A DNA stretch of 48,597 nt from positions 1 to 48,597 of the forward strand of contig JBLHKS010000031.1 in the NCBI GenBank assembly GCA_047620505.1. Direction: 5' to 3'. The translations under genes and the position numbers were made by a program. How positions within the stretch are numbered: position 1 is the stretch's first letter; every line of letters begins with the position of its first letter. Source of the DNA: JBLHKS01 sp047620505. Its GTDB lineage: Bacteria; Verrucomicrobiota; Verrucomicrobiia; Verrucomicrobiales; DEV007. Positions 9,171-18,805 of this stretch are shown here, in pieces. Under the pieces are notes generated by a model. The model was not told the origin of the DNA, did not search any database, and was given only the letters and a program-made list of their open reading frames with translations.

Positions 9171-9998
9171 TCAACTCGACCGCTCGAGAAATTCCGGCCG
9201 ATCGGTGAACGCAACGTCGACGCCCAGCGCTTCGCAGCGATCCAGTTCGAGCTCTGTGTTCGCCGTGAAAATCCAGAGTTCCAGACCATCGAAGCCGGGC
9301 AGGGACACGCGCAATTTCGAGCACAGCAGATAGTTTGAAACGACGATCCCGCCGCCGCTGGCCAACAAAGCCGAGCTGATTTCGTCTGGAATTCGATCGG
9401 TGATCATCGCGAGCTGCTTTCCGATCCGATGCTTCGTTTTCGGCTCCGCCTTGCTGGCCTCGCTTCCGAAAAAGACCAGGCTTCCAATTCCAAACTCCCG
9501 GTTTCGAATCAATCGACTGAGTCCGCGCCCCAGCCAGCCGAGCCGAATCATTGGAGTGAAGTAGAGAATTAGCGGGATGTCAGGGTTCAATCGATGAACT
9601 GTGAGCAGCGACCGAGGACTCCAAGAACCAACGACGACGTTCCGCGTTTTTGCCAGACCGGCGATGGCCTCCAGGTGCTCGGCTTCGAACCCGTAATCTT
9701 TGATGTCGACGCAGAGTTTCGCCCCGCGTTCGGCGACCTCAGCGAAGGCTTCGACGACCGTTCGCAGCGTCTCGAGCGAAGATCGATCCTCAATTTCTGC
9801 GGCAGTGAGCTTCGAGATCGAGACCCGCCCGTTTGCCGTTTTGACCTTCGGGTCGTGGTGCGCAAAAACGACGCCGTCTTTGCTAACGCGAGTGTCGATT
9901 TCGACAAACTCCATCCCGGCCTCGACCGCTGCGACAACAGCGCGAGCGGAGTTATCCGGGAATCCGAATCCACGCGCCCGGTGGCTCAGCAGCTTCAC
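9171..9998 (-). CDS. Glycerophosphodiester phosphodiesterase family protein
   Basis: A 275-residue GDPD-family TIM-barrel enzyme, expected to hydrolyse glycerophosphodiesters to glycerol-3-phosphate and an alcohol. Family landmarks: N-terminal SHRARGFGFPDNSARAV (the HRG...PENT block), EIDTRVSKDGVVFAHHD (catalytic metal site E.D....G...HD), LCVDIKD, and the C-terminal GVDVAFTDRPEFL. Start is GTG at 9998. There is no signal peptide, so it is probably cytoplasmic. It begins 11 bp after the leuD stop and is probably cotranscribed with the leu genes, although the functions are unrelated. Confidence 0.85.
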   Translation of the reverse strand: MKLLSHRARGFGFPDNSARAVVAAVEAGMEFVEIDTRVSKDGVVFAHHDPKVKTANGRVSISKLTAAEIEDRSSLETLRTVVEAFAEVAERGAKLCVDIKDYGFEAEHLEAIAGLAKTRNVVVGSWSPRSLLTVHRLNPDIPLILYFTPMIRLGWLGRGLSRLIRNREFGIGSLVFFGSEASKAEPKTKHRIGKQLAMITDRIPDEISSALLASGGGIVVSNYLLCSKLRVSLPGFDGLELWIFTANTELELDRCEALGVDVAFTDRPEFLERSS

Positions 9999-10009
9999 TT
10001 GGCCAGATT

Positions 10010-10606
10010 TCAGGCGGCCATGTAAGGCAGCTTCGTCGCCGTTTTCGCGACTTCGTCTTTGCCTTCGATCAGCTCAGCGATCGGGTCCCATTTCCCTTCG
10101 ATCAGCCCCTCACGCGCGCCATCCGGGATGTGAACCGTGATGCTTTCGTCGCCGAATTTCACGCGGCGAGCATCGACGTCAATCGAGACTTCGAGCGCTG
10201 GATCCGCGTCGACTGCGGCTGCGAGTTTGGCGAGGTCTTCCTCAGCAGCTGCTGCGCAGGGAATCCCGAGCGTCGTGCAGTTTCCGAAAAAGATTTCCGC
10301 GAAACTCCCAGCGATCACTGCGCGAATTCCGTGGCGGTAAAGCGCTTGCGGAGCGTGCTCGCGTGAGCTGCCACAGCCAAAATTCATCCCGCTGATGAGA
10401 ATCGGCGCGTTCGGCCGATCGTTGATCGGGTGTGGTTTCGGCGTGCCGTCTTCGGTGTTGCGGACGTCGTAAAAAAGGTAGTCGCCGAGCCCATCAAAGG
10501 TCACGCATTTCATGAAGCGTGCCGGGATGATGCGGTCGGTGTCAATGTCGGAACCGGGCACGTGGACAGCGGTTCCGGAGGCTTTGGTGATTTTTTCGAG
10601 AGCCAT
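10010..10606 (-). CDS. leuD: 3-isopropylmalate dehydratase small subunit
   Basis: LeuD, 198 residues, full length. With LeuC it isomerises 2-isopropylmalate to 3-isopropylmalate in leucine synthesis. Diagnostic blocks: GSDIDTDRIIPARFMK at the N terminus, ISGMNFGCGSSREHAPQAL (substrate-recognition loop), and AVIAGSFAEIFFGNCTTLGIP. It lies downstream of leuC but is separated from it by an unrelated gene (10626-11461), which is unusual because leuC and leuD are normally adjacent. No Shine-Dalgarno is visible before the ATG. One copy of the palindrome (10244-10253) encodes its Ala run. Confidence 0.95.
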   Translation of the reverse strand: MALEKITKASGTAVHVPGSDIDTDRIIPARFMKCVTFDGLGDYLFYDVRNTEDGTPKPHPINDRPNAPILISGMNFGCGSSREHAPQALYRHGIRAVIAGSFAEIFFGNCTTLGIPCAAAAEEDLAKLAAAVDADPALEVSIDVDARRVKFGDESITVHIPDGAREGLIEGKWDPIAELIEGKDEVAKTATKLPYMAA

Positions 10607-10625
10607 CTATTTTGTTTGTGAAATT

Positions 10626-11461
10626 TTAATCTTCGGAGCGCAATTGCGCGAGGTCGGTCCGCAATTCGGCGGACAAATATTCAAAAGCATCTGCTGAAAT
10701 CTCGCCAGCTGACTTGCGTTGCTCGAGGTCCCGCAACTTCCCTTCAATGTAGGCAATCTGCCCTTCTTCCCGGCCTTCTTCCCGACCGAGATTCTGATGA
10801 ATGGCGATCAATTCCTTCCCCCAGGCGGTTTCTTCGACTTCCGGTAAATCTTCGAGCAGCATTTTCTCAATTTCTTTCAAGGTTTCCGCGCCAAGCGCCC
10901 GCATTAGCCAGAGTTGGAATACTTTCTTCCATCTTTCGCGAGCTTCCACTGGGATTTCCGCAGATTCGCGCAACTTAGCATATCGCTGGCGAAATCCAGC
11001 TACCAATTTCGATTCGTCGCGTTCCAACAGCGGAAAAAACACCGACACCAAAGGACTATCCGGTTCCACTTCCGCCAGTTCCCGGATCCGTTCGTCCAGA
11101 AAATGAATCCGAGGTCTGAAATTCGCGCACGGACGTTTCCCTTCCTCGAACGGATTTTGTGCTTCGGAAAGAAACACGATGTGCGCCTCCAACGCCGACT
11201 AGGATACTCCGCGCAGAACAGGTCCGTTGCAATCATGAGCCGCGCGTCGATCGAGACGTCTTTCTGCGCCTGAAACTCAAAAACGATCCCAGGCTCCGTC
11301 GGCGCCGACGGAAGCGCGATTAAATCGGCTGTCTGCTCGACCTGCTTGAATTGCTCGACCCGCACCTCCGCGCAGCCATCGGGATAGGTTTTGCCGAGCA
11401 ACCGAAACAGCTCAGCCGGGTCGGAGACGAACAACTCGTGAATCTCCTTGTCAGTCTTCAC
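10626..11461 (-). pseudogene. DUF2887-type PD-(D/E)XK nuclease-like protein, split by a -1 frameshift
   Basis: Two overlapping frames form one protein of about 277 residues. The first (11461 to about 11190) begins MKTDKEIHELFVSDPAELFR and holds ADLIALPS and VFEFQAQKDVS, which resemble the D and E-x-Q/K positions of the PD-(D/E)XK fold in the DUF2887/Rpn transposase-associated group. The second resumes at EAHIVFLSEAQNPFEEG and continues to a charged C-terminal helix (EEGREEGQIAYIEGKLRD). The break is near 11188-11192, where CGT TGG AGG would restore the frame as CGT TGG GAG: one G is missing. It starts 5 bp after leuC and stops 19 bp before leuD, so it sits inside the leu operon. It may be a real pseudogene, a sequencing error or recoded. 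Confidence 0.7.
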
Positions 11462-11466
11462 GAAAA

Positions 11467-12891
<1,425 letters not shown>

Positions 12892-12990
12892 GTCAGTTTC
12901 GCCGGATTGAGGCGGGCGGGATTCTAGCACGAATCCTTCAAAACGCAGACAAATTATCCATTCGGCAACTTTTCCACCGCTGAGCACCTC

Positions 12991-13018
12991 TTGCTCGGCT
13001 CGTTTTTCAAGGTATGAT
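12991..13018 (+). promoter_or_regulatory. Candidate promoter of the toxin-antitoxin pair
   Basis: TTGCTC (12991-12996) and TATGAT (13013-13018) are separated by 16 bp. The TATGAT ends 6 bp before the ATG, so transcription would begin at or next to the start codon, implying a leaderless mRNA. There is no Shine-Dalgarno. Confidence 0.45.
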
Positions 13019-13024
13019 CCCAAG

Positions 13025-13264
13025 ATGACCGCCATCGCCGAGAGACTTTTGGAGGAAGCCCTGAATCTGCCAGTCGAAACCAGGCAAGAACTTGCCGCAC
13101 GTCTTCTAGAATCCTCGTCCCCGCCAGAAGAAAACCTTCATCGAACTCTTAAAACGGTTCGCTCGCGAATGGAAAAGGTCGCTTCGGGCGAGTCCAAATT
13201 GATTCCTGCGGTCGAGGCCCATCGACAGGTTCGAGCCTCTTTGCTCACGAAAGCGACCGACTGA
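13025..13264 (+). CDS. Putative antitoxin, addiction-module component family
   Basis: A 79-residue protein of the small 'putative addiction module component' family: IAERLLEEALNLPVETRQELAARLLES is the family's N-terminal helical block, seen in cognate antitoxins of RelE/ParE toxins. It is expected to bind and neutralise the next gene product and perhaps autoregulate. Its TGA overlaps the ATG of the toxin gene (TGATG at 13262-13266), so the two are translationally coupled. The ATG at 13025 is the start that leaves the family N terminus intact. Confidence 0.8.
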   Translation: MTAIAERLLEEALNLPVETRQELAARLLESSSPPEENLHRTLKTVRSRMEKVASGESKLIPAVEAHRQVRASLLTKATD

Positions 13265-13560
13265 TGCGTTCGTATTTCGAAGCTGAGGCCTTGGAAGAAT
13301 ATCGAGATGCCGCAGCCTGCTCAGAACGAAAGTTTGGACTTGGAGTCCAATTTTGCGATGCAGTCGAAGCCGCTCAGGCTAAGATCGAAGGCGCACCCGA
13401 ACAATTCCGTTCCGTTGGCGACGGGATTCGAGTTCTTCGGTTGGACCGATTTCCGTATTCGCTCTTTTACCATTTCTCTCCCGAGAACGAATTCATCGCG
13501 ATCTATGCGGTAGTTCATGATCGTCGGGAGCCCGAAAACTGGCGGGATCGAATCGAATAA
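13264..13560 (+). CDS. RelE/ParE-superfamily toxin
   Basis: A 98-residue toxin of the RelE/ParE fold. Typical features: an N-terminal EAEALEEYRDAAACSERKFGLG helix pair, PEQFRSVGDGIRVLRLDRFPYSLFYHF (core strands), and the C-terminal IAIYAVVHDRREPENWRDR with the H-x-R-x-P-x-x-W block shared by ParE-type toxins. Members either poison gyrase or cleave mRNA on the ribosome; which applies cannot be told from sequence. The gene overlaps its antitoxin by one base. Confidence 0.85.
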   Translation: MRSYFEAEALEEYRDAAACSERKFGLGVQFCDAVEAAQAKIEGAPEQFRSVGDGIRVLRLDRFPYSLFYHFSPENEFIAIYAVVHDRREPENWRDRIE

Positions 13561-13571
13561 AAAATTCGATC

Positions 13572-14504
13572 TCAAAGCCCGAGCCACGGTCGGGCGAAGT
13601 AAATCCAGAGCGGCATCGTCACGATGCAAAGTCCGGTCGTGACCACGACGACTTGGATCGCTGTCGGTGGGTGGCCGCCGTACATCCGAGTCAGCACGAT
13701 GGGAAAAATCGCTGCGGGCATGCTGGCTTGAACGAGGAGCACTTGCTTCAGCTCAATCGAGATCGGCAGAAACGCCGCGCTGGCCAGGATGAGAAACGGC
13801 AGCAAAACTAAGCGCAGTCCACAGGCTCCGAGCACGGTCGGCCAGCGCAGAGCCCAGTCTGCGCTACGCGATTGCTGGGAAATCGTGATTCCGATCATGA
13901 GCAGGCACATCGGCACGGCGCAGCCTCCAATCCATGTGATCGTCCTGTCCAGAGCGCCTGGAATCATCGTCCCGACTCCGGAGTAGTGAATCGCCAGTCC
14001 GCCGCAAACCGCGAGCAACGGCGGGTTGATCGCGCGTTTCCAGTTTCCGCCGCCGAACCCGCTCAGCACGCCCACGCCCAGCGTCCAGGTCGCGACTTCC
14101 ACGCCCATTCCGTAGAGAAAAAGCATCGCCGCCGGGCCATCCCCGAAAAGTGAGCCGAGAACGGGCAGCGCGATGAATCCGTAATTTTGAATCGCTGTTG
14201 AGAGCGCGAAACTCCGCAGCCCCAGCCCCTTTTTCAGCCCGAGCGCGGGAGCGAACGCGAAGCAGATCACCAGGCTGATCGCGACGTGCGCGAATCCCAA
14301 TCCGATCGCGAAAAACACGGTCTGGACGTGATCGAGCGCGGGCGAGCCGACCACTTTGTCGAAAATCAAACACGGGACGAGCAGCTTGATCGCGAGCTGC
14401 ATCACGCCCGTGTCGAGCCCGTCCGGCAACCACCGGAATCGATCAAACGCGAATCCGGCGATGATGATCAGGAAGACCGGAACCGCAGCGTTGAGGAGGT
14501 CCAT
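13572..14504 (-). CDS. AEC-family (auxin efflux carrier / malate permease type) transporter
   Basis: A 310-residue inner-membrane protein with about ten hydrophobic segments, beginning MDLLNAAVPVFLIIIAGFAF. The pattern of ALKLLVPCLIFDKV-like helices, ALSTAIQNYGFIALPVLGSLFG in the middle and QASMPAAIFPIVLTRMYGG near the C terminus is typical of the AEC family (MdcF/YfdV-like), which moves organic anions or other small molecules. The substrate is unknown. It starts 1 bp after the stop of the FHA-cyclase gene, so the two are cotranscribed. Confidence 0.85.
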   Translation of the reverse strand: MDLLNAAVPVFLIIIAGFAFDRFRWLPDGLDTGVMQLAIKLLVPCLIFDKVVGSPALDHVQTVFFAIGLGFAHVAISLVICFAFAPALGLKKGLGLRSFALSTAIQNYGFIALPVLGSLFGDGPAAMLFLYGMGVEVATWTLGVGVLSGFGGGNWKRAINPPLLAVCGGLAIHYSGVGTMIPGALDRTITWIGGCAVPMCLLMIGITISQQSRSADWALRWPTVLGACGLRLVLLPFLILASAAFLPISIELKQVLLVQASMPAAIFPIVLTRMYGGHPPTAIQVVVVTTGLCIVTMPLWIYFARPWLGL

Positions 14505-14505
14505 T

Positions 14506-15402
14506 TCACTTTACGGCGAGCAGCTCGTAAGTCCCTTCGTAGCCCTTGAGTTCGTGCGAACCGCAGGTCTCGACCAGCTCCAGGCCAGCTCCCCAACCGG
14601 CGAAAAAATCTCCGCTCGCCAGAACAGGTCGCCCGATCGGCCGCGTCATCGACTCAATCCGAAACGCAATGTTCACCGCGTCGCCCAGCGCTGTTCGGGT
14701 GCCGCGCGCGACTGAGCCGACTGCCGCTTCGCCAATGTGCAGGCCGATTCCGCAGCTGATCGAAATCCCGCGATCCGCCAGCAGCTGCTGGGTCGCTTCG
14801 CTCCATTTTTCCGGCCGGACGAGCTCTTTCGCCGCCGAAATTGCCTCGGCACGAAGCACCGGTGTGGTCGTTTTCCAGTAGGCGAACATTCCGTCGCCCA
14901 TGAATTTATCGATCACGCCGCCACGGCCGTCGATGATCCTACGGCAATCATCGTACCAGTCGTTCAGGACCGTCGCGAGCTCCCGCTCATCAAGTTTTTC
15001 GGAAATTCCGCTGAAATTCACGATGTCGGCGACCAGAATAATGATCGGCGTTTTACGCACCGCCATGATCGTCATCGCGTTGCCGGAACCCAACGAATCC
15101 GGGCTCAAGTCGTTGTTTTCGCCCGGCACGTGAAATCGAAAAGTGATGTCCGCGATCGCGATCACGTCGCCGTGCTTCAGCTGGGTTGGCTGGCTGATTT
15201 CCCGGTCGTTCAGCAGCGTCCCGTTCGCGCTGCCCAGATCGTAAAGCCAGAAACCGCTCGCCTGTTGCCGAACCATGCAGTGCTCGCGCGAAACACGGGA
15301 GCTGAAAACCTTGATGTCGGCTTCCGGACTGCGACCAATCACAGTGTGAGCGGCCAGGGGGGCTCGCAGGCCTTTGGGTTCTTGCCAGAGTTCGGCTTCC
15401 AT
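14506..15402 (-). CDS. FHA-domain class III adenylate/guanylate cyclase
   Basis: A 298-residue protein in two parts. Residues about 15-95 are an FHA phosphothreonine-binding domain (TVIGRSPEADIKVFSSRVSR then REH, LYDLGSANGTLLND). Residues about 115-298 are a class III nucleotidyl cyclase catalytic domain: ILVADIVNFSGISEKL and VIDKFMGDGMFAYW carry the two metal-binding Asp residues, followed by ISCGIGLHIGEAAVGSVARG and TALGDAVNIAFRIE. It would make cAMP or cGMP in the cytoplasm, gated by binding of a phosphorylated partner. The downstream AEC transporter is cotranscribed. One palindrome copy encodes TQQLL. Confidence 0.9.
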   Translation of the reverse strand: MEAELWQEPKGLRAPLAAHTVIGRSPEADIKVFSSRVSREHCMVRQQASGFWLYDLGSANGTLLNDREISQPTQLKHGDVIAIADITFRFHVPGENNDLSPDSLGSGNAMTIMAVRKTPIIILVADIVNFSGISEKLDERELATVLNDWYDDCRRIIDGRGGVIDKFMGDGMFAYWKTTTPVLRAEAISAAKELVRPEKWSEATQQLLADRGISISCGIGLHIGEAAVGSVARGTRTALGDAVNIAFRIESMTRPIGRPVLASGDFFAGWGAGLELVETCGSHELKGYEGTYELLAVK

Positions 15403-15572
15403 TCGTTCGGGATCAGGATATGAAAATCAGGGCTCTTCTTATAAGGAATAACAGCTGATTTGTAACCAAATTTTTCAGGATTGCCTTTCGGCCGAATCGA
15501 ACTGCCGATCTTCGACGGAAACGCAGGTTGAGCAAGCCCGTAGTCGCCTGTAAATAGAGGCTCTTCGCTAGC

Positions 15573-17636
15573 GTGAATCGTTTTCCGAACACCATAACCT
15601 GGGCGATTTTCGCCGTAGCCGCATTTGGGCTCATCGCCGCGATCTCCGGCGATTTCCGGCCACAACCGGTTTACTCGAACCTCCGTGTCGACCCGGAAAA
15701 CCCGCCAGCGCCCGAGGGATTCCTCCACCATGAGTGGGTCGAGATCGACTTCAAAGCGCCGGGGCGAAATCTGAACGGATTCTATTTCGTCGGGCTTTTG
15801 CACAGCGAAAAGCCGGAGGTCGACATCCGCGTCGAAAATCTCAGCCAGCAGCTGCTGGTTTACGAAGGCGTGATCCGGGATCGCGCGACTTCAGCGGATT
15901 TCGAAGGCGCGAACGAAGTGGGCGACGAAATGCGGCTTGCGTTCCGTTGGGCATTTGAGCCGGCGCCGTCGATTCTCAGCCGAGAAGGGACGCCGCTGTT
16001 CAAGGTTTCGACCGAAAAGAAGATTCCGCTGGATTCCGATATCGAAAATCTGGACGCGATCGAGTTGAAGCCGGACGAGCCGTTTGTAGCGACGTTCGAG
16101 GCCGCCGAGGCGGATTTGCGCGCGATCGTTTTTCCTGGAATGCAGCGGGGCGAAAAGTCCCGAGTCAGCCTGCGGATTTTTAACGAAACGCGCGATATTG
16201 AGCTGCGTTCAACAAAGTGGGCACGCGATGACAGGCTGGAGAAAGTCTGGACGCCAAACAACGCCGTGGGCGACCGGATTCGGCTGGAGCTGACCTGGTT
16301 GCCGCTAACGAAAACTCCGAATCTTCAACAGGCCGAAGTTTTCCCCGCAGATTCTGAAATGAAAATTCGGGTTGGCGGGGAAGAGACCGATTTTCGCCCG
16401 GTTTTCCTCGTTCAATACGCTTGGCCAACTCGCGCGCTGCAGTGGCTCTGGCCTCTTGGGCTGATCACATTTGGGATTGCGTTCTGGAAGCCACGGCGCT
16501 CGACCGTGATCGTTTTTCTCGTCATGACAGGCCTGCTCTGCACGATCACCAGCCTGATGTTCTGGCAGCAGCGCCTCGGCCTCGCTTCGGCCCACACCGA
16601 TCCGGATCGCTACGGCCGATACGGCCAGTTTCTCCACGACTACGTTTTTGAAGCCGACAAGCGCGATGAGATCCTGGCGAATCCGGAGTTTCTCGACTAT
16701 CAGCACGCCTACGCCGCTGGCGTGCCTGCGATCCTCGCCGGGCTCTACGGAGTCTTCTCGCCGCAAGTCGCCTACGCCGGTCTCGTCGCGGTTTGCGGCT
16801 TCGGCGTGCTCCTGTTGTTGGGCCACATCGGGCGAAATGTCTTCGATCTCAGCGACCGGCAGCTGCTGGCTGGATTCGGGATTCTCGCCTCGCATATCGT
16901 CTTTCTCAAAGCCTTCGCTCGGCCCAGCACCGACCTACCCGGCCTCCTCACCGTCGTTGCGATGATCGCGCTTCTGATTTGGCGAATGCGCGAAGCCCAA
17001 CCGCGTCAGCTCTGGATTTCCGCGTTGTTGGGAATCGCGCTCGTTTTCGTCCGGCCCAGCGGTCCGTTCTGCCTGCTCTTTTTCGGAATCGCGTTTGTCG
17101 TCGTCGATTGCGTTCGTGAAAAGCGCCTGGAACCGCTCAAACGCATCGCGACCGGATTCGCCGTCGCCGGGCCCGCCACCGCTCTGTTCGCCGCTCTATT
17201 TTTCTTCTTCGGCTGGAGCCACAACCTCGAAGAGGCCTTCGTGAAAAAAAGCGAATTCTACTTTGGAACCACGCTGACCGATTTCCTCGTTTGCCTGCCC
17301 GCGCTCCTCAACATCCTGCCGGTTCTCTGGATTTTTGCGCGCTTCCGCGGCCCACTCGAACGCAAATCCGCCTGGATCATCGTCGCCTGGATCGGTTTCT
17401 ACATCGTGATGATCATCGCGACTCGCGCCCCGTTTTTGACGCGCCTTTTTCTCCCGCTCGTCCCATTTTTCGTGATTTTCGCCCTCGTCGGCATTCGCGA
17501 AATCCGATGTGGTTGGCGAAGAGGTCTCGCTTACGCCTTGATTGGAGCCACAGCCGCCGCGAACATCGCGATCACAATCTGGCTCACGACCTTGCCAAAC
17601 CTCCCGCCAGCGCCATTCGCCCGATTTATTTACTAA
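15573..17636 (+). CDS. GT-C-like multi-pass membrane protein with two N-terminal beta repeats
   Basis: 687 residues with a GTG start. One N-terminal membrane helix (about 9-27) is followed by an extracytoplasmic part with two copies of a beta-rich unit of about 90-100 residues. Unit 1 has FKAPGRNLNGFYFVGLL...IRVENL...GANEVGDEMRLAFRW. Unit 2 has FEAAEADLRAIVFPGM...LRIFNETRD...NAVGDRIRLELTW. About ten membrane helices begin near residue 283. The first large outer loop holds HTDPDRYGRYGQFLHDY (near 341), acidic as in the active loop of GT-C glycosyltransferases, and RPSGPF recalls their RP motif. Function as a lipid-linked sugar transferase is inferred. A paralogue lies at 43306-45297. The gene is followed 6 bp later by a GT2 gene. 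Confidence 0.65.
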   Translation: MNRFPNTITWAIFAVAAFGLIAAISGDFRPQPVYSNLRVDPENPPAPEGFLHHEWVEIDFKAPGRNLNGFYFVGLLHSEKPEVDIRVENLSQQLLVYEGVIRDRATSADFEGANEVGDEMRLAFRWAFEPAPSILSREGTPLFKVSTEKKIPLDSDIENLDAIELKPDEPFVATFEAAEADLRAIVFPGMQRGEKSRVSLRIFNETRDIELRSTKWARDDRLEKVWTPNNAVGDRIRLELTWLPLTKTPNLQQAEVFPADSEMKIRVGGEETDFRPVFLVQYAWPTRALQWLWPLGLITFGIAFWKPRRSTVIVFLVMTGLLCTITSLMFWQQRLGLASAHTDPDRYGRYGQFLHDYVFEADKRDEILANPEFLDYQHAYAAGVPAILAGLYGVFSPQVAYAGLVAVCGFGVLLLLGHIGRNVFDLSDRQLLAGFGILASHIVFLKAFARPSTDLPGLLTVVAMIALLIWRMREAQPRQLWISALLGIALVFVRPSGPFCLLFFGIAFVVVDCVREKRLEPLKRIATGFAVAGPATALFAALFFFFGWSHNLEEAFVKKSEFYFGTTLTDFLVCLPALLNILPVLWIFARFRGPLERKSAWIIVAWIGFYIVMIIATRAPFLTRLFLPLVPFFVIFALVGIREIRCGWRRGLAYALIGATAAANIAITIWLTTLPNLPPAPFARFIY

Positions 17637-17642
17637 GCCCAA

Positions 17643-18377
17643 ATGTCTCTTTTTTCACGCCGTAAACCGAAGATCCAGACCTTCGAAGCCGCCTCGCCGG
17701 AAGTCACTTTCATTTACACGTACTACAACCAGATCGACATGCTGCGCAACCAGCTGGAGACTTGGCGGAACTACCCGGAAGGCGTGCGAAATCGGATTCG
17801 ATTCATGCTCGTCGACGACTGCTCGCGTCGCACGGCGTCCGAGCTGGTTGGAAACCCTAACATTGATCTTTCGATCTATCGCATCCTCGAAGACAAGTAC
17901 TGCAACATCGGCGGCGCGCGGAATCTGGGCACGAAAGCCTGCGAAACCAAGTGGATGCTTCATAGCGACATGGACCACGTCATTCCGGCCATCGCCGCCG
18001 AGGCCATGCTCAAGCTGGCTTCGCTGGACGACCGGAAAATCTACAAGTTCAAGCGGATCGACCACACAACCGGCGAGACGAAAATCCACCCTGGAACAAT
18101 GCTGCTAACGCCCGATGTGTACTGGGAAGTTGGCGGCTGCGACGAAGATTTCGTCGGCAACTACGGCCAGACGGACATCCACTTTTTCCATCGGGCTGAC
18201 AAGATCATCGAGACGGACAAACGCGAAGATATCCAGATGGAAATCCATCACGAGGGCGAGACCAAGGAGATCGACCGCAGTAAACTCGAGCCCAATCGGC
18301 AGTTGTTCGAGGAGAAGAAAACGAGCGGAGCCTGGTCGACGGATTTCCTGCGTTTCGAGTGGGAAAAGCAGCGGTGA
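17643..18377 (+). CDS. GT2-family glycosyltransferase
   Basis: A 244-residue cytoplasmic GT-A fold protein. VTFIYTYYNQIDMLRNQLET is the N-terminal nucleotide-binding strand and helix, RFMLVDDCSRR the second strand with its DD, YCNIGGARNLGTKACETKWM the conserved 'N.G.ARN.G' block, and MLHSDMDHVIP the metal-binding D-x-D (near residue 106). WEVGGCDEDFVGNYGQTDIHF is the acceptor-side GGxDE..xGYGxED block. Its start is 6 bp after the membrane protein gene, so the pair is probably an operon for surface glycan assembly. No Shine-Dalgarno precedes the ATG. Confidence 0.85.
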   Translation: MSLFSRRKPKIQTFEAASPEVTFIYTYYNQIDMLRNQLETWRNYPEGVRNRIRFMLVDDCSRRTASELVGNPNIDLSIYRILEDKYCNIGGARNLGTKACETKWMLHSDMDHVIPAIAAEAMLKLASLDDRKIYKFKRIDHTTGETKIHPGTMLLTPDVYWEVGGCDEDFVGNYGQTDIHFFHRADKIIETDKREDIQMEIHHEGETKEIDRSKLEPNRQLFEEKKTSGAWSTDFLRFEWEKQR

Positions 18378-18465
18378 AGTTCGGTGGGCGCTCTTAGTCC
18401 TGGCCGTAAGTCAGCACCCGAAACAGAATTCCTCCGGCGGTGCCGACTAAGCACAAGATGGTTTT

Positions 18466-18792
18466 TCAGTGATTCCCAAAACTGTTTTCAATCAGTTTGC
18501 TGAGTTCTGACTCCTCGCAAGGACCAATCTGCCGGCCAACCTCCTTGCCGTGGCTAAAAAAGAGCGTTTGCGATGTGCACCGCATGTTGAATTGGCGAGC
18601 GATTTCAAGATATTCTTCGGTCTGATCCGAAACATCCATCAAAAAGAAGCGCACATTGGGAAAGTCCGGTTCAACCTTTTCGACACTTTGGCTCATGATA
18701 ATATCAGAGCCAGAGTAATAAGCGCAGAAGCACAAGCATAGCCGGGGAAACTGATCAATCTCAGAAAACCTGCTCGGCGAAATCGATTCCAT
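18466..18792 (-). CDS. Thioredoxin-fold protein lacking the CXXC active site
   Basis: 108 residues with thioredoxin order: FPRLCLCFCAYYSGSD in place of the strand plus WCGPC motif, VEKVEPDFPNVRFFLMDVSD (the 'k.d.vd' block), then MRCTSQTLFFSHGKEVGRQIG (the 'v...PT...f..G' block). The active-site CXXC is absent (FCAYYSGSD) and the cis-proline is replaced by Gln in TSQT, so it is unlikely to be a dithiol reductase. It starts 13 bp after the rfbA stop on the same strand. The fold call rests on pattern only; function is unknown. Confidence 0.55.
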   Translation of the reverse strand: MESISPSRFSEIDQFPRLCLCFCAYYSGSDIIMSQSVEKVEPDFPNVRFFLMDVSDQTEEYLEIARQFNMRCTSQTLFFSHGKEVGRQIGPCEESELSKLIENSFGNH

Positions 18793-18805
18793 TGCCGAAA
18801 TTCAC

